A stretch of 64,000 nt of DNA from CAVRXQ01 sp963831155 (GTDB taxonomy: Bacteria > Actinomycetota > Acidimicrobiia > Acidimicrobiales > Bog-793), in NCBI GenBank assembly GCA_963831155.1, contig CAWHOY010000005.1, positions 434,001-498,000 on the forward strand, given 5' to 3'. The notes under the pieces are model-generated. The model was not told where the DNA came from. It searched no databases and saw only the letters and a list, made by a program, of their open reading frames with translations. Both the position numbers and the translations under genes were made by a program. Positions within the stretch are counted from its first letter, which is position 1. Each line of letters begins with the position of its first letter. Positions 32,968-42,289 of the stretch are shown piece by piece.

Positions 32968-34122
32968 GTGGCGGCACACGTTCTTGATCGCACGCCGCGG
33001 CTCCACCGCAGGTCAACGTCGCCGGTGCTCGCTGCGCTGCGGCAGGTGGACTTTGCCCTCATCTTCGCGACGCTCGTTTTGACGGTGATCGGCTTCATCA
33101 TGGTGTACTCGGCATCGAAGGGGATCTACCCCGCCGAGCCGAACTACTTCCTGAAGCGCCAGATCGCCTACGCGATTGTCGGACTGATCGCGATGACCGT
33201 CTGTGCGACGGTCGATTACCGGCGGCTCGAAGATCTCGGCTACTACATCTACGGCATCGTCGTCATCGCTCTCGCCGGCGTCATCGTCGCCGGACACAGC
33301 CAGAACGGCTCGCAGCGGTGGATCTCGCTTGCAGGCGTGCAGTTCCAACCCTCGGAGTTCGGGGTGCTCGCAGTGATCTGCGCAGTCGCGCTCTACCTCG
33401 CTCGGCATCGCCGCGAACTCGGCGTCCGGCGAATCGCCGCGCTCTGCGTGATGACCGGTGTCCCGGTATTGCTCGTCGTGAAACAGCCCGACCTCGGCAC
33501 CGGGATCCTGCTCGGCATCGTGTTGTTCGTGATGTTGTACTTCGGCGGCGTCCGCGTGCGGTTCCTCGTCGCGCTAGTCGCCATCGCGGTATTGGGATTC
33601 GCTGTCGCGGTGTTCGCCCACGTGCTGAGTACGTATCAACTCGACCGCCTGACCGCGTTCTTGCATCAGAACACCGACCCGCAGGGTCTTGATTACAACG
33701 TCATCCAGTCGAAGACGGCGATCGGTGCCGGAGGGCTCACCGGGACGGGGCTCTTCAAGGGCGCGCAGACGAACCTCGAGTACGTTCCGATCCAGTATGC
33801 GGACTTCATCTTCTCGGCGATCGGCGAGCAGCTTGGCTTTGTCGGATCCGCGGTCGTCCTGGCGCTGTACGGGTTCGTCGCGTTCCGGATTTTTCGGGCC
33901 GTCCAGGTGGCCCGTGACGAACTCGGCCGGCTCATCTCCGCGGGGATCCTCGCGTTCGTCGTCTTCTCGGTCTTTGAGAACGTCGGGATGGCGTCGGGGA
34001 TCATGCCGATCACGGGCATCCCGCTCCCATTCATCTCCTACGGCGGTTCCGCTTTGATTGCCTTCTTCTGCGCGATCGGACTCGTCTTGAACATCGAGAT
34101 GCGTCGATCGCGGGCCCGATGA
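32968..34122 (+). CDS. rodA: RodA-type peptidoglycan polymerase (SEDS family)
   Basis: 384 residues from GTG 32968. Ten predicted membrane segments; SEDS hallmarks are VYSASKGIYPAEPNYFLKRQ, QPSEFGVLAVI, KQPDLGTGILLGIV (the catalytic Asp region), the large extracellular loop with YNVIQSKTAIGAGGLTGTG, YADFIFSAIGEQLGFVG, and the end PFISYGGSALI. It polymerises lipid II into glycan strands for cell elongation together with a class B PBP. No PBP or MreBCD gene is adjacent. The stop overlaps the next gene (ATGA). Confidence 0.9.
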   Translation: MAAHVLDRTPRLHRRSTSPVLAALRQVDFALIFATLVLTVIGFIMVYSASKGIYPAEPNYFLKRQIAYAIVGLIAMTVCATVDYRRLEDLGYYIYGIVVIALAGVIVAGHSQNGSQRWISLAGVQFQPSEFGVLAVICAVALYLARHRRELGVRRIAALCVMTGVPVLLVVKQPDLGTGILLGIVLFVMLYFGGVRVRFLVALVAIAVLGFAVAVFAHVLSTYQLDRLTAFLHQNTDPQGLDYNVIQSKTAIGAGGLTGTGLFKGAQTNLEYVPIQYADFIFSAIGEQLGFVGSAVVLALYGFVAFRIFRAVQVARDELGRLISAGILAFVVFSVFENVGMASGIMPITGIPLPFISYGGSALIAFFCAIGLVLNIEMRRSRAR

Positions 34123-34703
34123 GCGAGGAAGCGGCAGCGACTCCGACGCACACGCCCGTTCCCGCCAACAAACACTCACCGACGAAGAAGAGCAAGGAGA
34201 AATCCGAGCCCATCGAACCCGTCGACGCCGACGCGGCCGCCGACGTGCAGCGCGCGCCCGAACCGGGCGATTTCGCCGCGTTCATCCCGCTCGAAGTCGC
34301 CGACGTCATCGTCACACTGCCGAACCCGAATCCGGTGCTCGTGCTGCGGACCAATGACTCACCGGCACGAACGCTCGAGATCCCGATCGGCGCCGCTGAA
34401 GGAATCTCGATCGCCAACGCGCTGCACAACGTTTCGACGCCAAAGCCGCTCACCCACGAGCTCTTCGCCGACACGCTGACGGCACTCGACGCTTCCGTCG
34501 CCGTTGCGCGCATCACCGCGGTCGAAGGAGGCTCTTTCTACGGGGAGATCGTCGTGAGCGGCGGCAACTCCGGCCAGCAGACGATTCGCTGTCGGCCGTC
34601 GGATGCGGTCGCGATGGCGCTACGTCAGCGGCCGCCGGCTCCGATCGTTGCCTCTTCGGCGGTCCTCGAGACGGCCGGCATCGAAGAAGACACGAGCCGC
34701 TGA
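34119..34703 (+). CDS. Bifunctional nuclease family protein (DUF151)
   Basis: 194 residues. Residues 1-50 are low in complexity (Thr/Pro then charged KKSKEKSEP). The C-terminal domain shows the DUF151/BFN pattern: VLVLRTNDSPARTLEIPIGAAEGISIANAL (two halves), THELFADTLTALDASV, GGSFYGEIVV, and IRCRPSDAVAMALRQRPP. Family members in plants and thermophiles have RNase/DNase activity. The ATG overlaps the rodA stop, so the two are translated together, an unusual partner for a cell-wall polymerase. The last 79 bp overlap the convergent SEDS gene. Confidence 0.82.
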   Translation: MSEEAAATPTHTPVPANKHSPTKKSKEKSEPIEPVDADAAADVQRAPEPGDFAAFIPLEVADVIVTLPNPNPVLVLRTNDSPARTLEIPIGAAEGISIANALHNVSTPKPLTHELFADTLTALDASVAVARITAVEGGSFYGEIVVSGGNSGQQTIRCRPSDAVAMALRQRPPAPIVASSAVLETAGIEEDTSR

Positions 34704-35992
34704 TTCCCCTCGTTGGAGATCCGCATCAAGACTGCCACCAGGGCGTAGTTCGCGACGAGCGATGAGCCCCCGTAAGAGACGAAGGGGAGCGTGACGCCGG
34801 TCAAGGGCAACAGCCGTGTGTCGCCCGCCATGATGAGGAACGCCTGCAGCCCGAGGGTCGCGGTAAGACCGGTCGCGCAAAGTCTGGAGAACTCCGAACG
34901 CGCCCGCCGCGCGGCGCGCAGTCCGGCGCCGACCAAGATCGCAAAGCAGGCGACCATCGCCAGGGCACCGACGAGACCCATCTCCTCGCCGATGATGGCG
35001 AAGATGTAGTCGCTCGACGAGATGGGCAGCACCCCTTGCGCGAGGCCGAAGCCGATGCCGGTTCCGAAGAGTCCGCCGCGCCCGAAGGCGAGCTCGCCTT
35101 GGATCGGCTGCAGACCGATCCCTGTCGGATAGGGCCACGGATTGAGCCAGTCGGTGAAGCGCTCGTTCACCTGAGTGAGGATGTGGCTTGCCAAGAAGGC
35201 GACGAGCGCGAATCCCGCGATGCCGATGACGACGTAGGTCCACCGTCCTGTCGCGGCCCAGATCATCGTCAAGAAGACGAGGAAAAGGATCAATGAAAAG
35301 CCGATGTCGTCTTCCAACAAGATGATCAGCAACGCCATTACCGCGGCGATCGCGATCGGACCGAAGGCGCGTAAATCCGGGATCATCCGGTTGCCGATCC
35401 TTCGCGTCGGCACCGTCAAGAGTTCGCGTTTGTCGACGAAGTACGAGGCGAAGAAGATGACGAGCAGCAACTTCGCGATTTCGACCGGTTGGAATTCGAA
35501 TGACGAGGCGTGCACCCACAAACGGGCGCCGTTGATCTTCTCGCCGATGCCGGGAACGAGCGGTGAGATCAAGAGCAAAAACGCCACTGCGAGGATGAGG
35601 TAGCGGTAGCGGTCCAAGTCGCGGCTGTAGCCGAGCGTGGCAAGCACGCCCGCGTAGATCGCGAGTCCGATCACCGTCCAGGCGAGCTGCTGACCGGCCT
35701 GGCCGGGATCGCCGCGCTCGATGAAGACGTAGCCGATGCCGTTCAGAACGAGGACGACCGGCATGATCACCGGGTCGGCGTTCGGCGCGTAGATCCGGTT
35801 CACGACCTGGACGCCGAGCCCGATCAGCACCAGGAAGACGATGAACTCGACGAGGTGGGCGGGGAGCTTGCCGGTGAGGGCCAGCGACTCGAGCAAGGTC
35901 GCGAACAACACGACGACCGCGCCGACAAAGAGCAATCCCCCTTCGGTGCGGCGACGCGGTGACCGACCGCGCAGCACGGCGACGGCGCTCAC
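34625..35992 (-). CDS. Second SEDS-family polymerase, Rv0017c-like FtsW/RodA
   Basis: 455 residues from GTG 35992. Compared with the rodA product it has extra N-terminal membrane segments and the ADPVIMPVVLVLNGIGYVFI region known from the actinobacterial RodA (Rv0017c) group. SEDS motifs are intact: EFQPVEIAKLLLVIFF, LEDDIGFSLILFLVF, GLFGTGIGFG, SDYIFAIIGEEMGLVG and PFVSYGGSSL. It would polymerise peptidoglycan at the pole or septum. TACGTT lies 6 nt before the start (leaderless). It stands alone, without the FHA, PstP or PknB genes that accompany it in mycobacteria. Confidence 0.88.
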   Translation of the reverse strand: MSAVAVLRGRSPRRRTEGGLLFVGAVVVLFATLLESLALTGKLPAHLVEFIVFLVLIGLGVQVVNRIYAPNADPVIMPVVLVLNGIGYVFIERGDPGQAGQQLAWTVIGLAIYAGVLATLGYSRDLDRYRYLILAVAFLLLISPLVPGIGEKINGARLWVHASSFEFQPVEIAKLLLVIFFASYFVDKRELLTVPTRRIGNRMIPDLRAFGPIAIAAVMALLIILLEDDIGFSLILFLVFLTMIWAATGRWTYVVIGIAGFALVAFLASHILTQVNERFTDWLNPWPYPTGIGLQPIQGELAFGRGGLFGTGIGFGLAQGVLPISSSDYIFAIIGEEMGLVGALAMVACFAILVGAGLRAARRARSEFSRLCATGLTATLGLQAFLIMAGDTRLLPLTGVTLPFVSYGGSSLVANYALVAVLMRISNEGNQRLVSSSMPAVSRTAEEATIGAGGR

Positions 35993-35998
35993 GCGTCA

Positions 35999-36048
35999 AA
36001 CGTACCGGAGCGGAGGCCTCAAACTCTGGGCAGCGGCACCGGTAGCGT
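35999..36048. promoter_or_regulatory. Divergent leaderless promoters (SEDS gene and ppk)
   Basis: On the minus strand TACGTT (36004-35999) lies 6 nt before the SEDS gene GTG. On the plus strand TAGCGT (36043-36048) lies 7 nt before the GTG at 36056 of ppk. The two -10 boxes are only 38 bp apart, so the two promoters must overlap and may interfere. Confidence 0.45.
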
Positions 36049-36055
36049 GGGGCGG

Positions 36056-38266
36056 GTGACCGCCCGGACCGAGGTCGATTTTTCCGACGAGAGCGCGACC
36101 GCCGAGCTCTCCGAGGAGGCCCGCAAGGCCCCGGAGAGCTTCGGGCCGGGTCGGTTCATCAACCGCGAGCTGTCCTGGCTCGAGTTCGCGGACCGCGTCT
36201 TGGAGCTAGCCGGGGCGAAGCAATCGCCGCTGCTGTCCCGGGCGAAATTCCTGGCGATCTTTTCCTCGGGCCTCGACGAGTTCTTCCAGGTGCGCGTCGC
36301 CGGACTGAAGGACCAGCTCGCCGTGGGGGTACGCGAAGCGTTCCCCGACGGGCGCACGGTGCTCGAAACCTTCGCCGAGGTGCGCGAACGCGTGCAGGAC
36401 CTCATCGATCGCCAGTCGCAGATCTACAGCGAGGAGGTCCGCCCGCAACTCAGTGAGGCGGGGATAGCGATCGCCGACTACGCCGATCTGACCGGCGACG
36501 ACCTCGAGACGTTGCGTCGGGTCTTCAACGAGCAGATCTTCCCGGTCCTGACCCCGCTCGCGGTCGACCCGGGACACCCGTTCCCGTACATCTCGTCGCT
36601 GTCGCTCAACCTGGCGGTGACGATCGAGGACTCCGAAAAAGGTGAGAGCCGCTTCGCCCGGATCAAGGTGCCGACCCGACCGGTGCTGCCGAGATTCGTC
36701 GAGCTCGATGGCGGTGAACGGTGCGTGCCGCTCGAACAGGTGATCGCGGCGAACCTCACGGATCTTTTCCCCGGAATGCGGATCGGCTCGTGCTTCACCT
36801 TCCGTGTGACGCGCAACGCCGACTTGGACCTGGACGACTCCGAGGACGAGGACCTGCTCGAGGCAGTCGAAGTCGAGCTCCGGCGCCGCCGCTTCGGCCG
36901 CGCCGTTCGCCTCGAGGTCGCCTCCGACATGACCCCAGATGTCGTCTCGTTCCTTCTGTCCGAGCTCGAGCTCGACGAACGTGACGTCTACCGGATCCCG
37001 TCGCTGTTGGACCTCTCGGACCTTTGGGTGATCGCGACAGCCGACCGGCCTGACCTGTCGGAGCCGGCGTTCTCGCCGCGCACCCCGGCACGGCTCACCC
37101 GCGACACCGGCGAACCGGCGGACCTTTTCGGCGTGATCCGCGAGCACGACGTGTTGGTCCATCACCCCTACGACTCGTTCGCCTCCTCGGTCGAGGCTTT
37201 CATCTCGCAGGCGGCGGTCGATCCCGACGTCTTGGCGATCAAACAGACGCTGTATCGGACCTCCGGCGAGGCGTCCTTTGTTTCCGCGCTCGCGTCGGCC
37301 GCGGAACAAGGAAAGCAGGTCGTCGCGCTCGTCGAGTTGAAGGCGCGCTTCGACGAGCGGCGCAACATCGCCTGGGCACGGCGTTTGGAAGAAGCCGGCG
37401 TGCACGTCATCTACGGCGTCGTCGGCTTGAAGACGCACTCGAAGACGGCACTCGTCGTGCGCAGAGAAGAGGACGGAATCCGCCGTTACTGCCACATCGG
37501 CACGGGGAACTACAACTCTGAGACGGCGCGCATTTACGAGGACCTCGGACTGCTGAGTTGCGAAGAGACGTTGGGTATCGATCTGACGAACCTGTTCAAC
37601 CACCTGACGGGTTTCTCGCGCGAGGTCGAGACGACCTCGCTCATCTTGTCGCCGGCGGGCTTTCGCCCCTGGGTCCTCGAGGCGATCGCCCGCGAGCGCG
37701 ACTCTGGTGTGAACGGGCGGATCTGCATAAAGGTGAACGGGCTCACGGATCCGCAGGTGATCGACGCGCTCTACGAGGCGTCGCAGGCAGGCTGTCGGAT
37801 CGAGCTCTTGGTGCGTGGCGTGTGTTGTATCCGCCCGCAGGTACCGGGTCTGTCAGACAACATCACCGTGAAGTCGATCGTTGGTGAGTACCTTGAGCAC
37901 TCGCGCATCTACCGCTTCGGGGTCCCCGGGCGTGACGTGTTGGCGAGGACCGTCGTGCGCAAGGGTGATCCCCCAAAGACGATGGGGAACAAAGCGACGT
38001 ACTTCATCGGTTCAGCGGACTTGATGGAGCGCAACCTCGACCACCGCATCGAAGCGGTGGTGCCCGTCCGTCCCGCGGACTTGTCCGCGAGACTCGAAGA
38101 CATCTTGGCACTCGATCTTCAAGACGACACCTCCTCATGGGAGCTCGAGCCAAGCGGCGATTGGCATCGCGTGCAACCGATCCGTGGCATCCACGCGCAA
38201 CGCCGTTTCGAGGAGCTCGCGCGCGAGCGCTCTCGACGTCGGCGTGGCGTAGACGGAGCGGCCTGA
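36056..38266 (+). CDS. ppk1: Polyphosphate kinase 1
   Basis: 736 residues from GTG 36056, chosen for its -10 spacing (GTG 36047 is 3 codons earlier). Domains: N-terminal PPK_N (RFINRELSWLEFADRVLELA), middle domain, and two PLD-like C domains with the autophosphorylated His in VGLKTHSKTALVVRRE and the RYCHIGTGNYN segment; the second has NHLTGFS, IELLVRGVCCIRPQVPG. It builds inorganic polyphosphate from ATP at the membrane. It sits 6 bp before ppx, so synthesis and breakdown are encoded in one operon. Confidence 0.95.
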   Translation: MTARTEVDFSDESATAELSEEARKAPESFGPGRFINRELSWLEFADRVLELAGAKQSPLLSRAKFLAIFSSGLDEFFQVRVAGLKDQLAVGVREAFPDGRTVLETFAEVRERVQDLIDRQSQIYSEEVRPQLSEAGIAIADYADLTGDDLETLRRVFNEQIFPVLTPLAVDPGHPFPYISSLSLNLAVTIEDSEKGESRFARIKVPTRPVLPRFVELDGGERCVPLEQVIAANLTDLFPGMRIGSCFTFRVTRNADLDLDDSEDEDLLEAVEVELRRRRFGRAVRLEVASDMTPDVVSFLLSELELDERDVYRIPSLLDLSDLWVIATADRPDLSEPAFSPRTPARLTRDTGEPADLFGVIREHDVLVHHPYDSFASSVEAFISQAAVDPDVLAIKQTLYRTSGEASFVSALASAAEQGKQVVALVELKARFDERRNIAWARRLEEAGVHVIYGVVGLKTHSKTALVVRREEDGIRRYCHIGTGNYNSETARIYEDLGLLSCEETLGIDLTNLFNHLTGFSREVETTSLILSPAGFRPWVLEAIARERDSGVNGRICIKVNGLTDPQVIDALYEASQAGCRIELLVRGVCCIRPQVPGLSDNITVKSIVGEYLEHSRIYRFGVPGRDVLARTVVRKGDPPKTMGNKATYFIGSADLMERNLDHRIEAVVPVRPADLSARLEDILALDLQDDTSSWELEPSGDWHRVQPIRGIHAQRRFEELARERSRRRRGVDGAA

Positions 38267-38272
38267 TCGCTC

Positions 38273-39856
38273 GTGCGCATCGCGGCGCTCGATCTCGGTA
38301 GTAACTCGTTCCACATGATCGTCGTCGAGGCGCGCCTCGACGGCACGTTTCTGCCGCTGGTGCGCGAGAAAGAGATGCTACGTCTCGGTGATCGAGTCGC
38401 CAAGACCGGCGCCCTCGGCGAGGAGGGTGCGGCCGAAGCGCTCGAAGTCATCACGCGCTTCATCCAGATCGCATATGCCTCGAAGGCCGACGAGGTGATC
38501 GCCGTCGGCACGGCGGCGATCCGGGAGGCGAGCGACGGCGCCGCCTTCGTCGATCGGGTGCGCACAGAGACCGGCATCGAGATCACCGTCGTCGACGGGA
38601 GGCGTGAAGCCGAGCTGATCTTCACCGCCGTGCGCTCGAGCGTGCTCATCGATCCCGGTCCGGCGCTGGCGGCGGACCTCGGGGGCGGCAGCCTGGAGTT
38701 GATCGTCGGCGACCGCACTGAGATCGCCTACGCGGCGAGCGTGCCGATCGGCGTTGGCCGACTGACGACCGCGATCGCGAACGATCCCTTAAAGGACTCG
38801 GACCTGCGCCGTCTTCGCAAGGTCGTCGCCGAGGCGCTTGATCCGGTGATCGACGAGATCGTCGCGCGCGGACCGAAGCAGTTCATCGTCTCTTCTGGAA
38901 CGTTCCTTGCGCTCGTGCGCATGGCAGCGGCGCGCCAAGACGGCACGGTGCACGAGATCGTCAACCAGCTGAGCGTCGAGCGCGAGGTGATCGAGGAGCT
39001 CGCCGAGGACGTCTTCAAGCTGCGCGCCGCGGATCGGACGAAGCTGCCGGGCTCCGATCCACGTCGTGCCGAACAGCTGCCCGCGGGGGCCGTCGTGCTC
39101 GAGTACCTGTTGAACGAGACCGGACTCGGCGAGGTGACGGCGAGCGAATGGGCGCTCAGAGAAGGGATCGTCCTCGACGCGATCGGCGAGCACGACCCCG
39201 TCGAGCTGCTCGGCGACCCGAGGGCGCTGCGGCGCTGGTCCGTGCTCTCACTCTGTCGCCGGTCGAACTGGCGCCAGCCGCACGCGCGCCAGGTCGCCTC
39301 GCTCGCCGCGCAGCTGTTCGACGCGACGCGGTTCCTTCACGCGCGGGGTTCGGGCGAGCGCGAGCTGCTCGAGTTCTCGGCGTACCTGCACGACATCGGC
39401 GAGCACATCTCGAGGGAGGGCCACGACCGCCACACGGCGTATCTGATCGAGAACGGCGGATTGCGCGGCTTTTCCCCGGCCGAGGTCCGCATCCTCGCCT
39501 CGATCGGCCGCTTCCACATCCGCGGCACGCCGAAGCCGAGCTTCGAGGCGTTTGCCGAGCTTTCCGAGGACGACGCGGCGCGAGCCGTCGAGCTCACCGC
39601 GATCTTGCGTCTCGCCGACGCGCTCGACGCGTCACACCGCGGGATCGTGCGCGCGATCGAGGTGTCACCGCTCGGACCCGCCCGCACGCTGGCGATCGCG
39701 GTGCACGCGAACGCTGATGCGGGCCTCGAGCTGTGGAGCGCACGGCGGAAAAAAGAACTGTTCGAACGGATCTTCGGCGTCGACTTGCAGGTCACGGCGG
39801 CGGCGTCCCCCGGGGCTACGTATCGCCAGGAGGAGAGCGGCTCAGGTTTTGGCTGA
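38273..39856 (+). CDS. ppx: Exopolyphosphatase / guanosine pentaphosphatase (Ppx/GppA)
   Basis: 527 residues from GTG 38273. The ASKHA nucleotide-binding fold is shown by IAALDLGSNSFHMIV, IGTAAIREASDG-like VGTAAIREAS, DLGGGSLELI and VSSGTFLAL. A C-terminal HD-type domain (ELLEFSAYLHDIGEHISREGHDRHTAYLI as two blocks) makes it the long Ppx type. It removes terminal phosphates from polyphosphate and can act on pppGpp. Together with ppk1 and the rel gene 12 kb away it links phosphate storage with stress signalling. It overlaps the convergent gene by 15 bp. Confidence 0.92.
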   Translation: MRIAALDLGSNSFHMIVVEARLDGTFLPLVREKEMLRLGDRVAKTGALGEEGAAEALEVITRFIQIAYASKADEVIAVGTAAIREASDGAAFVDRVRTETGIEITVVDGRREAELIFTAVRSSVLIDPGPALAADLGGGSLELIVGDRTEIAYAASVPIGVGRLTTAIANDPLKDSDLRRLRKVVAEALDPVIDEIVARGPKQFIVSSGTFLALVRMAAARQDGTVHEIVNQLSVEREVIEELAEDVFKLRAADRTKLPGSDPRRAEQLPAGAVVLEYLLNETGLGEVTASEWALREGIVLDAIGEHDPVELLGDPRALRRWSVLSLCRRSNWRQPHARQVASLAAQLFDATRFLHARGSGERELLEFSAYLHDIGEHISREGHDRHTAYLIENGGLRGFSPAEVRILASIGRFHIRGTPKPSFEAFAELSEDDAARAVELTAILRLADALDASHRGIVRAIEVSPLGPARTLAIAVHANADAGLELWSARRKKELFERIFGVDLQVTAAASPGATYRQEESGSGFG

Positions 39857-40954
39857 GCGACTCCTGTTCTCGGGCGGCGGGATCCGATCGACGAAATCGG
39901 TGAGCGCTCGGCGTGAGCCGCGCAGCACCTGACCCCTTGGCAGACGCAAGGAGAGGTAGCTGACGGCGCCGACGGGGATCGGCAGCCAGAAGTTGACGAG
40001 TCGCCATCCCAAGACGCCGAGCAGAGAGACATTCTTCACGACGCCGAAGCTCGTCAAAACGAGTGGAAGCGTGGCCTCGACAAAGCCGAGTCCTCCCGGC
40101 GTGATCGGGATCACGGCGAGAACATTGGCGATGCCGTAGGCGGCGAACAGTTCGACGGGGTTCACGTACTTGCCCAGCGCGGCGAGGAAGGCCCACAGCG
40201 ACGCGGCGTCCAACAACCAGTTCAAGATCGCCCAGACGAGTGCGCTGCGGCGGCGCTCCTTGTTCTGGCCGAGACGGCGCAGCGACTCGTCGATCCGCCG
40301 CAGGATGGCTTCGATCTGATCGGGCTTCACGCGCGGCACGACGCGCTCGATGCGGCTGACGAAGCGCTTCGCCGCGCCCTCTCCCCTCGTGAAGGTGTAT
40401 ATGAGCGCCGCGAAGCCGGCGAGGAGGATCATCCCCAACAGCGCGACGACGATGTAGATCGGGTGGAATCCGGCGAACGGGATCGAGATGACGAGGGCGA
40501 GCCACAGCATCACGTTCAGCACGACCGCCGAGCCCATCCCTTGCGTGGCCATCGTGAAGCCGGCGTCTGTTCCCGTGACGCCCTCGCTCGTCAACAAGCG
40601 GTAGCCGAGTCCGGCTGACGCAGCGGAGCCACCTGGGACCAGGTGCGCGACTGCCGTCGTCGACAGGTCGATGCGGAAAAGCCGCGAGATGCTCGGCCGA
40701 TATCTCGGTAACAACGTGTAGCTCAACAGCGCGTACGCGAAGAGCGAGGCAGCTTCGAATACGACCCCGGCGATGAGCCAACCGATGTTCAGCCGCTTGA
40801 GCAGCGCAAGGTTGTGGCTCGCGCCGATGAGTTCGGGGACAACCAAGTACTCGATGACGAGCACGACGAGGAACAAAAGGATGCCGTGGCGCAGTGGCGC
40901 CGGGACGCGGGTCTTCCATTTCGAGCGCGGCCGTTCCGGCGACTCGGTCGACAT
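39842..40954 (-). CDS. Flippase-like integral membrane protein (lysylphosphatidylglycerol synthase TM region family)
   Basis: 370 residues from ATG 40954 (a TTG 10 codons upstream is less likely). Eight or nine hydrophobic segments with TTAVAHLVPGGSAASAGLGYRLL and ANVLAVIPITPGGLGFVEATLPLVL, the two glycine/proline-rich repeats of the UPF0104/AglD/MprF-TM family. These proteins are lipid flippases or partner subunits of glycolipid enzymes. A soluble loop of about 50 residues (RIERVVPRVKPDQIEAILRR) is cytoplasmic. No catalytic domain is fused. Substrate unknown. Confidence 0.82.
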   Translation of the reverse strand: MSTESPERPRSKWKTRVPAPLRHGILLFLVVLVIEYLVVPELIGASHNLALLKRLNIGWLIAGVVFEAASLFAYALLSYTLLPRYRPSISRLFRIDLSTTAVAHLVPGGSAASAGLGYRLLTSEGVTGTDAGFTMATQGMGSAVVLNVMLWLALVISIPFAGFHPIYIVVALLGMILLAGFAALIYTFTRGEGAAKRFVSRIERVVPRVKPDQIEAILRRIDESLRRLGQNKERRRSALVWAILNWLLDAASLWAFLAALGKYVNPVELFAAYGIANVLAVIPITPGGLGFVEATLPLVLTSFGVVKNVSLLGVLGWRLVNFWLPIPVGAVSYLSLRLPRGQVLRGSRRALTDFVDRIPPPENRSRSAKT

Positions 40955-41084
40955 CTGTCCATGCTCGCACGCCCCGCGGCTCAACTGCGGCTTCGCGCGT
41001 CCAAGCCGATGCCGAAGTGCCGAGTCCCGGCCCGGCGCGCGATTGCCGCGGTTGACTTGACGCCGTCGAGTTGACTGGATTCTC

Positions 41085-42257
41085 GTGAGCGATCAGCCCA
41101 CCCAAAAAGGCGTCGAACGTAGCCGGCTCGGTTTCCGCCACTCGAGCGAATCCGAGCGATCGTTGGAATTCGTCATCGTTCGCTCGTCGGTCTACGTGCT
41201 GCTCGCCGGCATCGTCGTCGTCTTGTTGGTCCTCTTGGCCTGGAGGCTGCGCGCGACGCTCTTGCTCGTCGCGATCGGCATCTTCATCGCCGCGCTGCTC
41301 AACCCGTTCGTCCGCTTTCTGCACCGGCGTGGACTTCGTCGCGGCTACGCGGTCGCCATCGTCTATCTGATCCTCCTCGTTCTGGCCTTCTCGTTCGGGT
41401 ACCTCGTCTTCCACCCGCTGATCTCGAATGCCACCCGCTTTGCGAAAGATCTGCCGACACTCGTCAGTCAGGCAAAGAGGGGCAAGGGTCTTATCGGCCA
41501 TCTGATCGTTCGACTGCACTTGCAGAATTGGGTCAACAAACACGTGCCGTCGCTCGAGAGCGCCCTCACGAAACTGTCGAAGCCGGCGTTCGCAGTTGGA
41601 AAGACCGTCGTCTCAGGTGTCGCCAGCCTCGTCACGATCGCCTTCATCTCGTTCTTCGTGCTTTTGGAAGGACCGGTGAGCCTCGAAGCGGCGCTCGATT
41701 CGATGAATCCCGACCACGCGACGCGCGTCCGGAGGATCGTCGACGCAATGGCGGGCGAGGTCACCGGATTCATGATCGGCGACTTCGCGACCTCGGTGAT
41801 CGCCGGGTTCGTCGTCTTCGCTGCGCTCGAGATCACCGGCGTCCCCTTTGCCACCGTGCTGGCGGTGTGGGTGGGACTCGTCGACTTCCTGCCGATGGTC
41901 GGCGGCCTGCTCGCCGGAGTACCGACGGTGCTCGTCGCGTTCTTGCACTCGATCCCGGCGGGGATCGTGACCGTGATCGTCTTCCTCGTCTATCAAGAAA
42001 TCGAGAACCACGTCCTGTACCCGCTGATCGTCTCGCGCACGGTTCGGCTCTCTCCCTTGTGGGTGCTGCTCGCGGTGTTGATCGGTGCGGAGACCGGCAA
42101 CATCTTGGGCTCAACCTTCGGGGCGATCGCTGGGGCGATCTTGGCGGTGCCTGCCGCGGGGTCGGTTCAGGTCGCGGCGCGCGAACTGGTCGTCAAGCGC
42201 CGACGCGAGAGGATCGCCGATCCCGTCGCCGAGGACGTGTCGGCCGGATCGCGGTAG
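41085..42257 (+). CDS. AI-2E family transporter
   Basis: 390 residues from GTG 41085. Seven to eight hydrophobic segments: a first group (about 34-55, 62-80, 90-112), a long amphipathic loop, then the conserved ISFFVLLEGP, VSVIAGFVVFAALEITGVPFATVLAVWVGLVDFLPMVG (in parts) and NHVLYPLIVSRTVRLSPL. The family exports the signal AI-2 in E. coli (TqsA), but others are Na+/H+ antiporters, so function is open. TTGACT is found upstream with a TGGATT box close to the start. Not linked to luxS here. Confidence 0.85.
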   Translation: MSDQPTQKGVERSRLGFRHSSESERSLEFVIVRSSVYVLLAGIVVVLLVLLAWRLRATLLLVAIGIFIAALLNPFVRFLHRRGLRRGYAVAIVYLILLVLAFSFGYLVFHPLISNATRFAKDLPTLVSQAKRGKGLIGHLIVRLHLQNWVNKHVPSLESALTKLSKPAFAVGKTVVSGVASLVTIAFISFFVLLEGPVSLEAALDSMNPDHATRVRRIVDAMAGEVTGFMIGDFATSVIAGFVVFAALEITGVPFATVLAVWVGLVDFLPMVGGLLAGVPTVLVAFLHSIPAGIVTVIVFLVYQEIENHVLYPLIVSRTVRLSPLWVLLAVLIGAETGNILGSTFGAIAGAILAVPAAGSVQVAARELVVKRRRERIADPVAEDVSAGSR

Positions 42258-42289
42258 TTCCTCCGGTCGCGGTCGGCCGATGCGCTTCG

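Noticed and set aside
39816..41543. A 575-codon minus-strand open frame over the flippase-like gene and part of the AI-2E gene
   Set aside because: Spans two well-supported genes in other frames and shows no recognisable domain.
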